From assembly GCA_025997075.1 (NCBI GenBank), contig BNUC01000170.1:1-7033 (forward strand): a stretch of DNA of 7,033 nucleotides, read 5' to 3'. Under the pieces are notes generated by a model. The model had not been told where the DNA came from and ran no database searches. It worked only from the letters and a program-made list of their open reading frames with translations. Positions 1 through 5,910 of the stretch are shown here, piece by piece. A program made the position numbers and the translations under genes. The stretch's first letter is position 1; each line of letters opens with the position of its first letter. Source of the stretch: Betaproteobacteria bacterium (GTDB lineage Bacteria > Pseudomonadota > Gammaproteobacteria > Burkholderiales > Rhodocyclaceae).

Positions 1-40
1 CGTTTAATCTCATCCGCAACGCAATCTTGCGTTTCTCTCT

Positions 41-1930
41 TTGCTCAGCAACGCTGAGACTCCGGGCGTCTTCTCTTTTCATGACAACATTATAACATAT
101 ATGCCCTATATATTTGCCGGGTTAATAAAAGTTGCGCTTGATTACAGGAAAGAACTAGAGGACTCACTAGGAGTAACACGTGCGGATGGTATTTTTCGAT
201 TCATTCCAGTTTTCCTGGGAGAGAATTTCAAGGACTATAAATTTTTCGAAACAAGGGGACCCGGCACCGGTGTATGGAAGGAACTCGAAGAAGCTCTTGG
301 AGACAACAGGTTCAATGGTGTTGACTTAAATGATTCGTCATCGTTTGATTCGAATTTTACGAAATTGCTTGGTACGATGCTGTTGAGGCGATCAAATAGA
401 TTTGTATTTCAATTGATAAATGAATCGCTTGACGATGATGGTCAGGTTGACTCGCAGAAAAAAGGACTTGAACAACTATTCGCTAGTTACCTCGACATGC
501 ACGATGCTTTGGAAAACTCTGTAGAGGATGACGACAGAGGATACGAAAATGCGATCGATCGCCTGAGCGTACTTGTCAAAGATCGACTGCTCGATATTCT
601 TGGAAGGAATGATTCTAAATCTTTGGGGAAAGCGTTACAGGGATTCCGCCTGAGTTACATCAAAGGCGCTTGCGGAGAGTCATCGAAATTTTTCGGATCC
701 CGTGAACGAGTTATTGGAGAACTTGCAAAATGGCTTCAGGAAGATCCAAACAGTCAGCAATTGGATAGTAATGAAATACCCGGATATCTCCTGAAAGATC
801 GGTACAATGTTGTCATCGAAAAATTTACTAGGGCGATAAAAGGGAAAGTTACGCGCGAGGCACTTGTCAATGCGATTCGGGAAAGTAAAGACAATGGTAG
901 TCAATATGAAAAATTGATGTTCAGAAACTACCGTCCGGAAGATTGGAAGGAAGTATATAACTTGGTCACAGAACTTTTCGAACATCTATCTTACGAGGAA
1001 ATTTCCGAGTTTTTCAAAAACAAGGGTTTGTTGATCCAAAAGAAAAAAGTTTCTGTGAACGATGCTGCAAAAGAAGCAAATGACACGCAAGCGGACAATG
1101 AATTAAAAAAAGAAAACAAGACAAAAGAAAAAGAATTGCAGGATCGTATCTGGAAGGATCTCATGGAAAGTTATCCTAAGCTATGCAAAGAACCGCATAT
1201 CAAACAAAGCTCTGGAGCTTATGTTAGAGAGATATCAAATTTCCTGTGCTACAAGGGACCTTATAGTGTCATTGTGGGTGAAGATTACAAGGATAAGGAA
1301 TCTTATAGAGAAGATGAGAACATCGTTTCAAATAATACTCCAGAGAAAATTTTGATTACAGCGATATGTAAGCGAAATTATGGAAATAGCGAAGGATGTA
1401 AGGAATTCATCAGATCTTTTGCAGAAGAACATGGCATTCTCGATTTACCGAACAAGTTGCCTGATATGCTCGGGATCACATTAGACATTGAAGACGGAGA
1501 TGTATTGCAAAGGTTGTCCGCGAAAAGTCGCCCAAAAGATAGCCGCTTGGATCGCGACTTTTGGGTGAAAGTATGTGGAGAATTGGGTATCAAGAAGTTC
1601 CCTAGCAATATGGGAAATGCTATCAATCAAGTTTGGGAGAAAATTGGAAGGAAACGAATCACGAACGAAATCCTCAAAGAGGAAATAATGTCCGATTTCT
1701 CTGTGACAAGTGAAACAGCATCAGACTACGATCAGTCAGATGAGTTTCTTCCTCGAAATGATGCAAATGAAGCCGTATCCGTTTCCACTGAAACAAGTGG
1801 ATTTCCTGATAATGTAAGCGAAGCGAAGTCTGGTTCCAGTGAAATGAATGAACCTTTAGCAGGAGTTATAAGCGAGCCAGCACAGGAATCCACAGAAAGA
1901 AATAACACAACGACATTCGGTAATAATTAA
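41..1930 (+). CDS. Uncharacterised 629-codon helical protein, probably 5'-truncated; first gene of a putative defence pair
   Basis: I do not recognise this protein. The first usable codon is TTG at 41, which has no Shine-Dalgarno sequence; the first in-frame ATG is at 101 (residue 21), also without one. The frame is closed by a TAA at 5-7, so the true N-terminus is probably lost or frameshifted. Residues 50-115 alternate hydrophobic and polar stretches (FRFIPVFLG near 52-60, VDL near 94-96, then FTKLLGTML), loosely like the C-terminal half of a TIR-type Rossmann fold; this is only a pattern impression. Residues 130-330 look mainly alpha-helical and acidic. Residues 333-370 are a lysine/glutamate-rich, coiled-coil-like linker. 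A second cysteine-containing helical region spans about 370-550. The last 80 residues are Ser/Thr/Glu-rich and probably disordered. No membrane segment or signal peptide is seen. Base composition (roughly 40% GC by hand count of sample lines) is lower than downstream, suggesting transfer. The next gene begins 18 nt later, so the two are probably cotranscribed. Confidence 0.75.
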   Translation: MLSNAETPGVFSFHDNIITYMPYIFAGLIKVALDYRKELEDSLGVTRADGIFRFIPVFLGENFKDYKFFETRGPGTGVWKELEEALGDNRFNGVDLNDSSSFDSNFTKLLGTMLLRRSNRFVFQLINESLDDDGQVDSQKKGLEQLFASYLDMHDALENSVEDDDRGYENAIDRLSVLVKDRLLDILGRNDSKSLGKALQGFRLSYIKGACGESSKFFGSRERVIGELAKWLQEDPNSQQLDSNEIPGYLLKDRYNVVIEKFTRAIKGKVTREALVNAIRESKDNGSQYEKLMFRNYRPEDWKEVYNLVTELFEHLSYEEISEFFKNKGLLIQKKKVSVNDAAKEANDTQADNELKKENKTKEKELQDRIWKDLMESYPKLCKEPHIKQSSGAYVREISNFLCYKGPYSVIVGEDYKDKESYREDENIVSNNTPEKILITAICKRNYGNSEGCKEFIRSFAEEHGILDLPNKLPDMLGITLDIEDGDVLQRLSAKSRPKDSRLDRDFWVKVCGELGIKKFPSNMGNAINQVWEKIGRKRITNEILKEEIMSDFSVTSETASDYDQSDEFLPRNDANEAVSVSTETSGFPDNVSEAKSGSSEMNEPLAGVISEPAQESTERNNTTTFGNN

Positions 1931-1934
1931 TTTT

Positions 1935-1938
1935 AGGA
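1935..1938 (+). promoter_or_regulatory. Ribosome binding site that decides the start of the SLOG-membrane protein
   Basis: AGGA sits 10 nt before the ATG at 1949 but only 1 nt before the longer-frame TTG at 1940. The ATG is therefore the better start. The site lies just after the stop of the upstream gene (1928-1930), consistent with two cistrons on one mRNA. Confidence 0.5.
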
Positions 1939-1948
1939 TTTGCTGAAA

Positions 1949-3682
1949 ATGAATTTCGAGAAAGACTTTCTGAAAAACAATTGTCGGGTTCCCATAATTG
2001 TCGGAGTTACCGGGCATCGAGATATCCCAGGCGAGGATTGGGAAAGATTAAAGTCATCGGTAAAACAGGCATTGGAGGAAGTGCAAAATCAGTGTCCCAA
2101 TTCTCCCTATGTTCTCCTGACTGCGCTGGCGGAGGGGGCCGACAGACTCGCGGCTGAAGTTGCCCTGGAATTGGAGTGGCAAATAGGCGTCGTATTGCCC
2201 CTGGAACAGGACGATTATGAAACGGATTTTTCATCACAGGAATCGAAGGACGAGTTCAGGAAGCTGCTCTCCAAAGCATCATGGATGGTAGTTGCTGACT
2301 CCACGGATCAAGGCGAACATTTGAGTGCGATGCCGCCAAGAGACCGCGCCTATTATTCCGCCGGAGTTCATATTATCCGGATGTCCCAGATCGTTTTCGC
2401 CTTATGGGACGGAAGTCGGGAGCGGAAAACGGGTGGAACCTCCGATATGGTATTTACGGCTCTTGAGGGTATTCGTTCCGCTCCTCACGATCTGGCGATA
2501 CCGGATTCCACGCCTGTATGGCAAATAGTTACGCGGCGTTCAAGTCAACCGAATCAGGTTTCCAATGTGGGTACGCTCAATAAACATACGCCAAATCCTG
2601 ATGGTTTTGCACTGGATGGGGAAGATGATCGGTGGGAGGCTATCCTGGAACGGATCGACCAATTCAACGCCGATGCCCTGAAGGCAATTGATAGTCATCC
2701 ACAAGATATCGAAAAGAGCCATGATTATCTGGGAAAGGCTGCTCCTGAGTTAGCGCAACGCCCAGGCTGGTTATTCGCGGTTGCGGACTACATTTCGACA
2801 ACGGCGCAGAACGAGCGAAAGCAGATATTCAAACAGATGATCTGTGCGGCGATTACCTTGATTTTTTTTGACCAACTTTATTCCGGCCCGTTTTTTTCGC
2901 TACTTTGGCTTGTTCTTGCCTTACTGGCAGGAGGAGTGTGTTATTACCTTTATAAAAGCAGCAGCGACAAGCGGTTGGAGGAGCGTTATCTCGATTATCG
3001 TGCGCTCGCCGAGGCATGCAGGGTACAGTATTTCTGGAAGATGGGAGGGTTGCCGGATCGTGTCGGTGCGGTATTTCTGCGCAGGCAACGTGACGAACTT
3101 GAATGGATCAGGCGCGCGGTGATTACGACTGAACTGGAGTCTTCAAGAAAAACGCGGGTCACAATCGACGAACAACAATTATTCGACTATATCGCAAAAT
3201 GCTGGATTACCGATCAGCAGTGTTATTTTGTCGGTGCTCCCGGGAAGAAGGGAGGCAATAATGCGAAAAGAAACGAAGAGGAATCGAGCCGGTGTAATAG
3301 ACGACAAAAGTTATTTTTCAAAGCCGGGATAGGAGTGATGTTGCTTCTGGCCATAACACATGTGATAGCTTTGGCAACTTCCGCCGAATCCGTGATTGGC
3401 GTATTGCCATACGTTATCGTGGCCTACAGCATGCTGTTCACGGGAACCGCCGTTGTATTGGCGTGGGGAGAAACTCAGGCGTTCAGCGAACATGCCAAAC
3501 GTTATTGGACCTGCGGCATTGCCATGGCGATGGCGAAAAGGAATTTGGATTGGGCCGTCGCAAATAAGGATTATTGCGACGCCCGAAGCATTCTCAGATC
3601 GCTCGGGAATGAGGCGCTGGCAGAGTCAGGCGACTGGTTGCTGCTGCATCGCGATCGTCCCGTGCGCGCGCCAATAGGATGA
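1949..3682 (+). CDS. SLOG-type nucleotide-binding domain fused to SLATT/DUF4231-like transmembrane region; putative membrane effector
   Basis: The 577-aa protein has two parts. Residues 15-165 form a Rossmann-like fold of the SLOG/LSDAT type: GVTGHRD (19-25) closes the first strand, LAEGADRLA (60-68) is the hallmark second motif, VLPLEQDDY (82-90) follows, then FALWDG (150-155) and a GGT turn (162-164). SLOG domains bind nucleotides or NAD-derived ligands. The rest is membrane-associated: a hydrophobic hairpin at about 295-309 and 314-333, a conserved-looking YRALAEACRVQYFW stretch ending at 363, a Lys/Arg/Glu-rich linker at 433-452, and a second hairpin at about 457-476 and 484-505, followed by a soluble helix. 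This layout matches the SLOG-associated 2TM (SLATT) group, predicted from comparative genomics to be pore-forming effectors of nucleotide-signalled conflict systems. My inference is that ligand binding controls membrane disruption. It lies 18 nt after an unknown gene that may supply or regulate the signal. The SLOG call is firmer than the effector role. Confidence 0.82.
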   Translation: MNFEKDFLKNNCRVPIIVGVTGHRDIPGEDWERLKSSVKQALEEVQNQCPNSPYVLLTALAEGADRLAAEVALELEWQIGVVLPLEQDDYETDFSSQESKDEFRKLLSKASWMVVADSTDQGEHLSAMPPRDRAYYSAGVHIIRMSQIVFALWDGSRERKTGGTSDMVFTALEGIRSAPHDLAIPDSTPVWQIVTRRSSQPNQVSNVGTLNKHTPNPDGFALDGEDDRWEAILERIDQFNADALKAIDSHPQDIEKSHDYLGKAAPELAQRPGWLFAVADYISTTAQNERKQIFKQMICAAITLIFFDQLYSGPFFSLLWLVLALLAGGVCYYLYKSSSDKRLEERYLDYRALAEACRVQYFWKMGGLPDRVGAVFLRRQRDELEWIRRAVITTELESSRKTRVTIDEQQLFDYIAKCWITDQQCYFVGAPGKKGGNNAKRNEEESSRCNRRQKLFFKAGIGVMLLLAITHVIALATSAESVIGVLPYVIVAYSMLFTGTAVVLAWGETQAFSEHAKRYWTCGIAMAMAKRNLDWAVANKDYCDARSILRSLGNEALAESGDWLLLHRDRPVRAPIG

Positions 3683-3711
3683 CAAAGAAGGCTCAACGTG
3701 TATCTCACTTG
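3683..3711. other. Short spacer between the defence pair and repeat A
   Basis: These 29 nt directly follow the TGA of the SLOG-membrane gene. They hold no gene, no hairpin and no T-run, so there is no intrinsic terminator immediately after the operon; the next strong hairpin begins at 3795 and also lacks a T-tract. Confidence 0.5.
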
Positions 3712-3798
3712 CGTAAACCACTTCGTTGGGGCTAACTCATACTCTGTTTCAAACATCTTTCCGATTGCCGTAAAGGTCAACCTTGGTGAGTCCCCCGG
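3712..3798 (+). repeat. Copy A of a ~90-nt dispersed repeat (inverted relative to copy B)
   Basis: Starting with CGTAAACCACTTCG and ending with GGTGAGTCCCCCGG, this stretch matches the reverse complement of 6938-7033. The core of about 66 nt beginning TAACTCAT differs by only three substitutions and one single-base indel; the interval after CGTAAACCACTTCG is more divergent, with an 8-nt length difference. At CCCCCGG the two copies part company: B continues into a short hairpin, A into a REP-type double hairpin. It carries no protein that can be supported. Its function is unknown; it could be a non-autonomous element or the end of an insertion sequence. Confidence 0.85.
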
Positions 3799-3848
3799 GA
3801 GCGACGGCGTCCCGCCGTCGCCGATGGCAAGGACGCCATCGCTCCCGG
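3795..3848. repeat. REP-type double hairpin / long palindrome
   Basis: Outer arms 3795-3811 and 3832-3848 (CCGGGAGCGACGGCGTC against its complement) pair over 17 bp with one mismatch. Inside, two smaller hairpins can form instead: GCGACGGCG/CGCCGTCGC at 3801-3809 and 3813-3821 with a TCC loop, and GATGGC/GCCATC at 3823-3828 and 3835-3840. The GGGAGCG...GGCGTCCCGCC pattern is shared with the hairpin at 6810-6832, so both belong to the same REP-like family. There is no U-tract, so it is not a classical terminator, though an RNA hairpin of this strength could protect or terminate transcripts. Confidence 0.8.
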
Positions 3849-3881
3849 AAAGCCCCCTTTGGATTCCGGCTCGTCCGGCTA

Positions 3882-4061
3882 TCACTGCGACGAAATTACC
3901 TTCTCGGCCCAGAACAGCGCGGTAATTGTTTTTGCATCGGTGATTTCTCCACCGCGAACGGCCGCCTCGGTTTCTTCCAGCGTCAGTTTCAACAGGTCGA
4001 TGAATTCCCCATCATCCAGGTTTTGTCCGCCCTGCTGCACCAATTCTCGCGCCAGAAAAAA
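3882..4061 (-). pseudogene. nudF: 3' remnant of an ADP-ribose pyrophosphatase (NudF-like Nudix hydrolase) gene
   Basis: Read on the minus strand, 59 codons from [10 protein letters not shown] to a TGA at 3884-3882 match the C-terminal end of the NudF family: the FFLAR strand after the catalytic region, the NLDDGEFI segment, then GEITDAKTITALFWAEK, which resembles E. coli NudF. The Nudix box itself (GX5EX7REUXEEXGU) and everything before it are missing, so the piece cannot be an active enzyme. Intact members hydrolyse ADP-ribose to AMP and ribose 5-phosphate and are around 200 aa. Immediately upstream on the same strand is an internal nuoN fragment. The order nuoN then nudF is, as I recall, native to betaproteobacterial genomes (with a small DUF2818 gene between), so an internal deletion of such a locus would explain the fusion. 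Confidence 0.8.
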
Positions 4062-4083
4062 ACAGATACTCGGAAAGCATCGG

Positions 4084-4341
4084 AATCTCAAGCATTCCCG
4101 TGGCGCCGTAAAGCATCGATATGCCATAGAGCAGAAATCCCGAGGCCAGGGCGCCGAGCTCGAAATACTTCATGCCGGCTTCCGTCGAAGCAATCGAATT
4201 ACGGTCCAGGGCCACCATGGCGTAGAGCGCCAGGGACAGCATCTCGATTCCGATATAAACCGTGAGGAAATGGCTGGCCGAAATCATGACCATCATACCG
4301 AGGGTCGCAAAAAGGCTCAGCACATAGAATTCGCCTTTGAT
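4084..4341 (-). pseudogene. nuoN: Internal fragment of nuoN (NADH-quinone oxidoreductase subunit N)
   Basis: On the minus strand about 86 codons, from [10 protein letters not shown] through [20 protein letters not shown] and [17 protein letters not shown] to YGATGMLEI, read as the central part of NuoN, a proton-pumping membrane subunit of respiratory complex I. The conserved lysine of the MKYF segment is present. The full protein is about 480 aa, so both ends are gone. At the 5' side the frame meets a TAG at 4347-4345, right where homology stops and the oppositely oriented dctQ remnant begins (breakpoint 4336-4344). At the 3' side it runs into the nudF remnant in another frame after an unassigned 22-nt junction (4062-4083). 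It is a relic, or a misassembly, not a functional gene. Confidence 0.85.
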
Positions 4342-4557
4342 CTTCTATGGCTTGTCCTCGGCCTCGCCTTCGTGATTTTCACCTGGCAGATCATGGACGT
4401 TGCCCGGTTTCAGACCAGTCCGGCGCTCAATCTTCCGATGAACCAGGTTTATGCCGGAGTCCTGCTCGGCGGCGTGTATCTGATCATCTGCAGTATTCGC
4501 CTGATTGTGCTGCGAGTTACCGGCGAATCCGTGAGCGTGACTGGAGAAAATTCATGA
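4336..4557 (+). pseudogene. dctQ: C-terminal remnant of TRAP transporter small permease (DctQ)
   Basis: About 73 codons ending in TGA at 4555-4557 match the second half of the 4-TM DctQ subunit: a hydrophobic helix ([15 protein letters not shown]), the polar connector with TSPALNLPM typical of DctQ, and a final helix (VYAGVLLGGVYLIICSIRL) with a short charged tail. Intact family members are roughly 150-200 aa, so the first two helices are missing, cut at 4336-4344 where antisense nuoN sequence starts. The frame stays open upstream through the debris to an ATG at 3859, so a 232-aa chimera is theoretically translatable, but nothing supports it. The TGA overlaps the dctM ATG (ATGA, 4554-4557), the usual translational coupling of QM pairs, which confirms the identity by context. 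Confidence 0.82.
4543..4548 (+). promoter_or_regulatory. Ribosome binding site of dctM
   Basis: GGAGAA lies 5 nt before the ATG at 4554 (7 nt from GGAG), inside the end of dctQ. It supports the 4554 start over the upstream in-frame ATG at 4347, which would only add out-of-frame dctQ sequence. Confidence 0.6.
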
Positions 4558-5846
4558 GCCTCCTTAGCTTGTTCATCAGCCTGATCGTGATGATTCTCGT
4601 TGGCGTTCCGGTACTTCTCAGTCTCGGTCTGGTAGGCATCATCGGCATCGTAAGCTCGGGTTCGCTGGCGCCGGCGCTGTTTGTTCAGAAAGCTTTTGCC
4701 ATGCTGGATTCCTTCCCGCTCCTGGCGATGCCGTTTTTTATCCTGGCGGGCGTGGTCATGTCGCGGGGCGGTTTGGCCGAAAAGCTCATCAGTTTCGCCC
4801 AAGCCCTGGTCGGCCACCTGAGGGGAAGTCTGGCGCAGGTAGCGATCGTCGCCTGTACGGCAATGGCCAACGTGTCCGGATCGTCGACCGCCGAGGCGGC
4901 GGCTATCGGACGTATCCTTATTCCAGAAATGAAGAAGCGCGGTTACAAACCGGGCTTCGCCGCCGCGGTGATCGCCGTCGCCGCGACCATCGGCCCGATC
5001 ATTCCGCCGAGCATGACCGCCATCGTTTACGGCTCGATGGCCAATGTGTCGATCGGAGGATTGTTTCTGGCGGGTGTCATTCCGGGTTATCTCCTGTGCC
5101 TGGTTTTGATGGCGATGATCAAGTGCTATTCGCATCTCCCCATGTTCCCCTACCTCGCGGAGACCACAAAACGTCCCGACATGAAACAGATGAAGAAGCA
5201 CCTCCTCGACGCCTGGGCAGCCTTGCTGGCGCCGATCATCGTGCTGGGCGGCATCCTCTCCGGTATTTTCACGGCCACGGAAGCCGGCGTCATCGTGACC
5301 ATCTACGCCTTCTTTGTCAGCTTCTTTATCTATCGCTCGGTCTCCCTGCGCGATCTGGTCGACATCTTCGTTGAAACCGCCGTTATCACCTCGATGGCTG
5401 TCGGCATCATCGCCATGGCCGGTCCGCTCGGCTGGCTGCTGACCTACATGGATTTCAACAATACCGCCCTGGCCCTGATCCGCTCGGTCACCAACGATCC
5501 GCAGTATGTTTTCCTCATTATCATCGCGATCATGGTGTTTCTGACCATGTTTGTCGAATCGCTGTCGGTGCTGATCGTTCTCGTTCCGGTGACGACCTAT
5601 CTTTCGCAAGTCTATGGCTACGATCCCTATCAGCTCGGCATTGCCCTGGTCATTTCGACACAGGTGGGCGCGCTGACGCCGCCCGTCGCCTCACTCCTGT
5701 TCGTGACGACGAGCGTGGCCGAAACCCGTTTCTCGGAAACCTGCCGTTTCATTTTCCCCTTCATCGGTGTACATCTCCTGCTGCTGGCATCGCTCACCTT
5801 CTTCCCGCCGCTGGCTTCCTGGCTGCCGCATTTGTTTCTCGGTTAG
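4554..5846 (+). CDS. dctM: TRAP transporter large permease DctM
   Basis: The 430-aa product is full length for the DctM family (about 425-435 aa) and strongly hydrophobic, with about a dozen membrane segments. DctM is the ion-coupled channel subunit of TRAP transporters, importing carboxylates or related organic acids delivered by a periplasmic DctP protein through the inner membrane. Family hallmarks are visible: FPLLAMPFFILAG (54-66), the ANVSGSSTAEAAAIG segment (105-119), GPIIPPS (147-153), the GIFTATEAGV loop (237-246), and TPPVAS near 375-380 as the second re-entrant-loop counterpart. The ATG overlaps the dctQ stop by 4 nt. However, dctQ is headless and no dctP is present, so the transporter is probably non-functional unless supplied elsewhere in the genome. 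No promoter is evident; transcription would have to come from the debris upstream. The substrate cannot be predicted without the DctP partner. Confidence 0.95.
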   Translation: MSLLSLFISLIVMILVGVPVLLSLGLVGIIGIVSSGSLAPALFVQKAFAMLDSFPLLAMPFFILAGVVMSRGGLAEKLISFAQALVGHLRGSLAQVAIVACTAMANVSGSSTAEAAAIGRILIPEMKKRGYKPGFAAAVIAVAATIGPIIPPSMTAIVYGSMANVSIGGLFLAGVIPGYLLCLVLMAMIKCYSHLPMFPYLAETTKRPDMKQMKKHLLDAWAALLAPIIVLGGILSGIFTATEAGVIVTIYAFFVSFFIYRSVSLRDLVDIFVETAVITSMAVGIIAMAGPLGWLLTYMDFNNTALALIRSVTNDPQYVFLIIIAIMVFLTMFVESLSVLIVLVPVTTYLSQVYGYDPYQLGIALVISTQVGALTPPVASLLFVTTSVAETRFSETCRFIFPFIGVHLLLLASLTFFPPLASWLPHLFLG

Positions 5847-5898
5847 GAGCAGATGGTATTATCCGAAGCGGGTATAGTGGGATAAATTTACCGGGTTC

Positions 5899-5904
5899 AG
5901 GAGG
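5899..5904 (+). promoter_or_regulatory. Strong ribosome binding site of the beta-lactamase gene
   Basis: AGGAGG is a perfect Shine-Dalgarno core, 6 nt before GTG 5911 and 9 nt before ATG 5914. Both starts are usable and differ by one residue; ATG 5914 has the more common start codon. The 64-nt gap after dctM also holds TATAGT at 5873-5878, a possible -10 box, but no convincing -35 box was found. Confidence 0.75.
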
Positions 5905-5910
5905 CGTACC

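Noticed and set aside
41..3682. Calling the pair a Thoeris system outright
   Set aside because: No SIR2 domain, and the TIR-like signal is too weak and truncated; kept only as an analogy to be tested.
3795..3848. CRISPR-like or attC-like palindromes
   Set aside because: Only single imperfect copies exist, without regular spacers, a leader, or the core sites of attC.
3795..3848. Rho-independent terminator for the defence pair
   Set aside because: The stem is strong but no T-tract follows on either strand, and the sequence fits a REP family.
3698..4265. Overlapping plus-strand frames across the repeat and nudF/nuoN debris
   Set aside because: Their translations come from hairpin repeats and the reverse strand of gene fragments; no ribosome site or family resemblance.
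4449..5609. Long 386-codon open frame on the minus strand opposite dctM
   Set aside because: It is an antisense shadow of a high-GC gene: rich in His, Asp, Arg and Gln, no recognisable domain, fully overlapped by a textbook DctM.
5847..5910. Promoter of bla based on TATAGT at 5873-5878
   Set aside because: No acceptable -35 hexamer at 16-18 nt upstream, so only the ribosome site was annotated.
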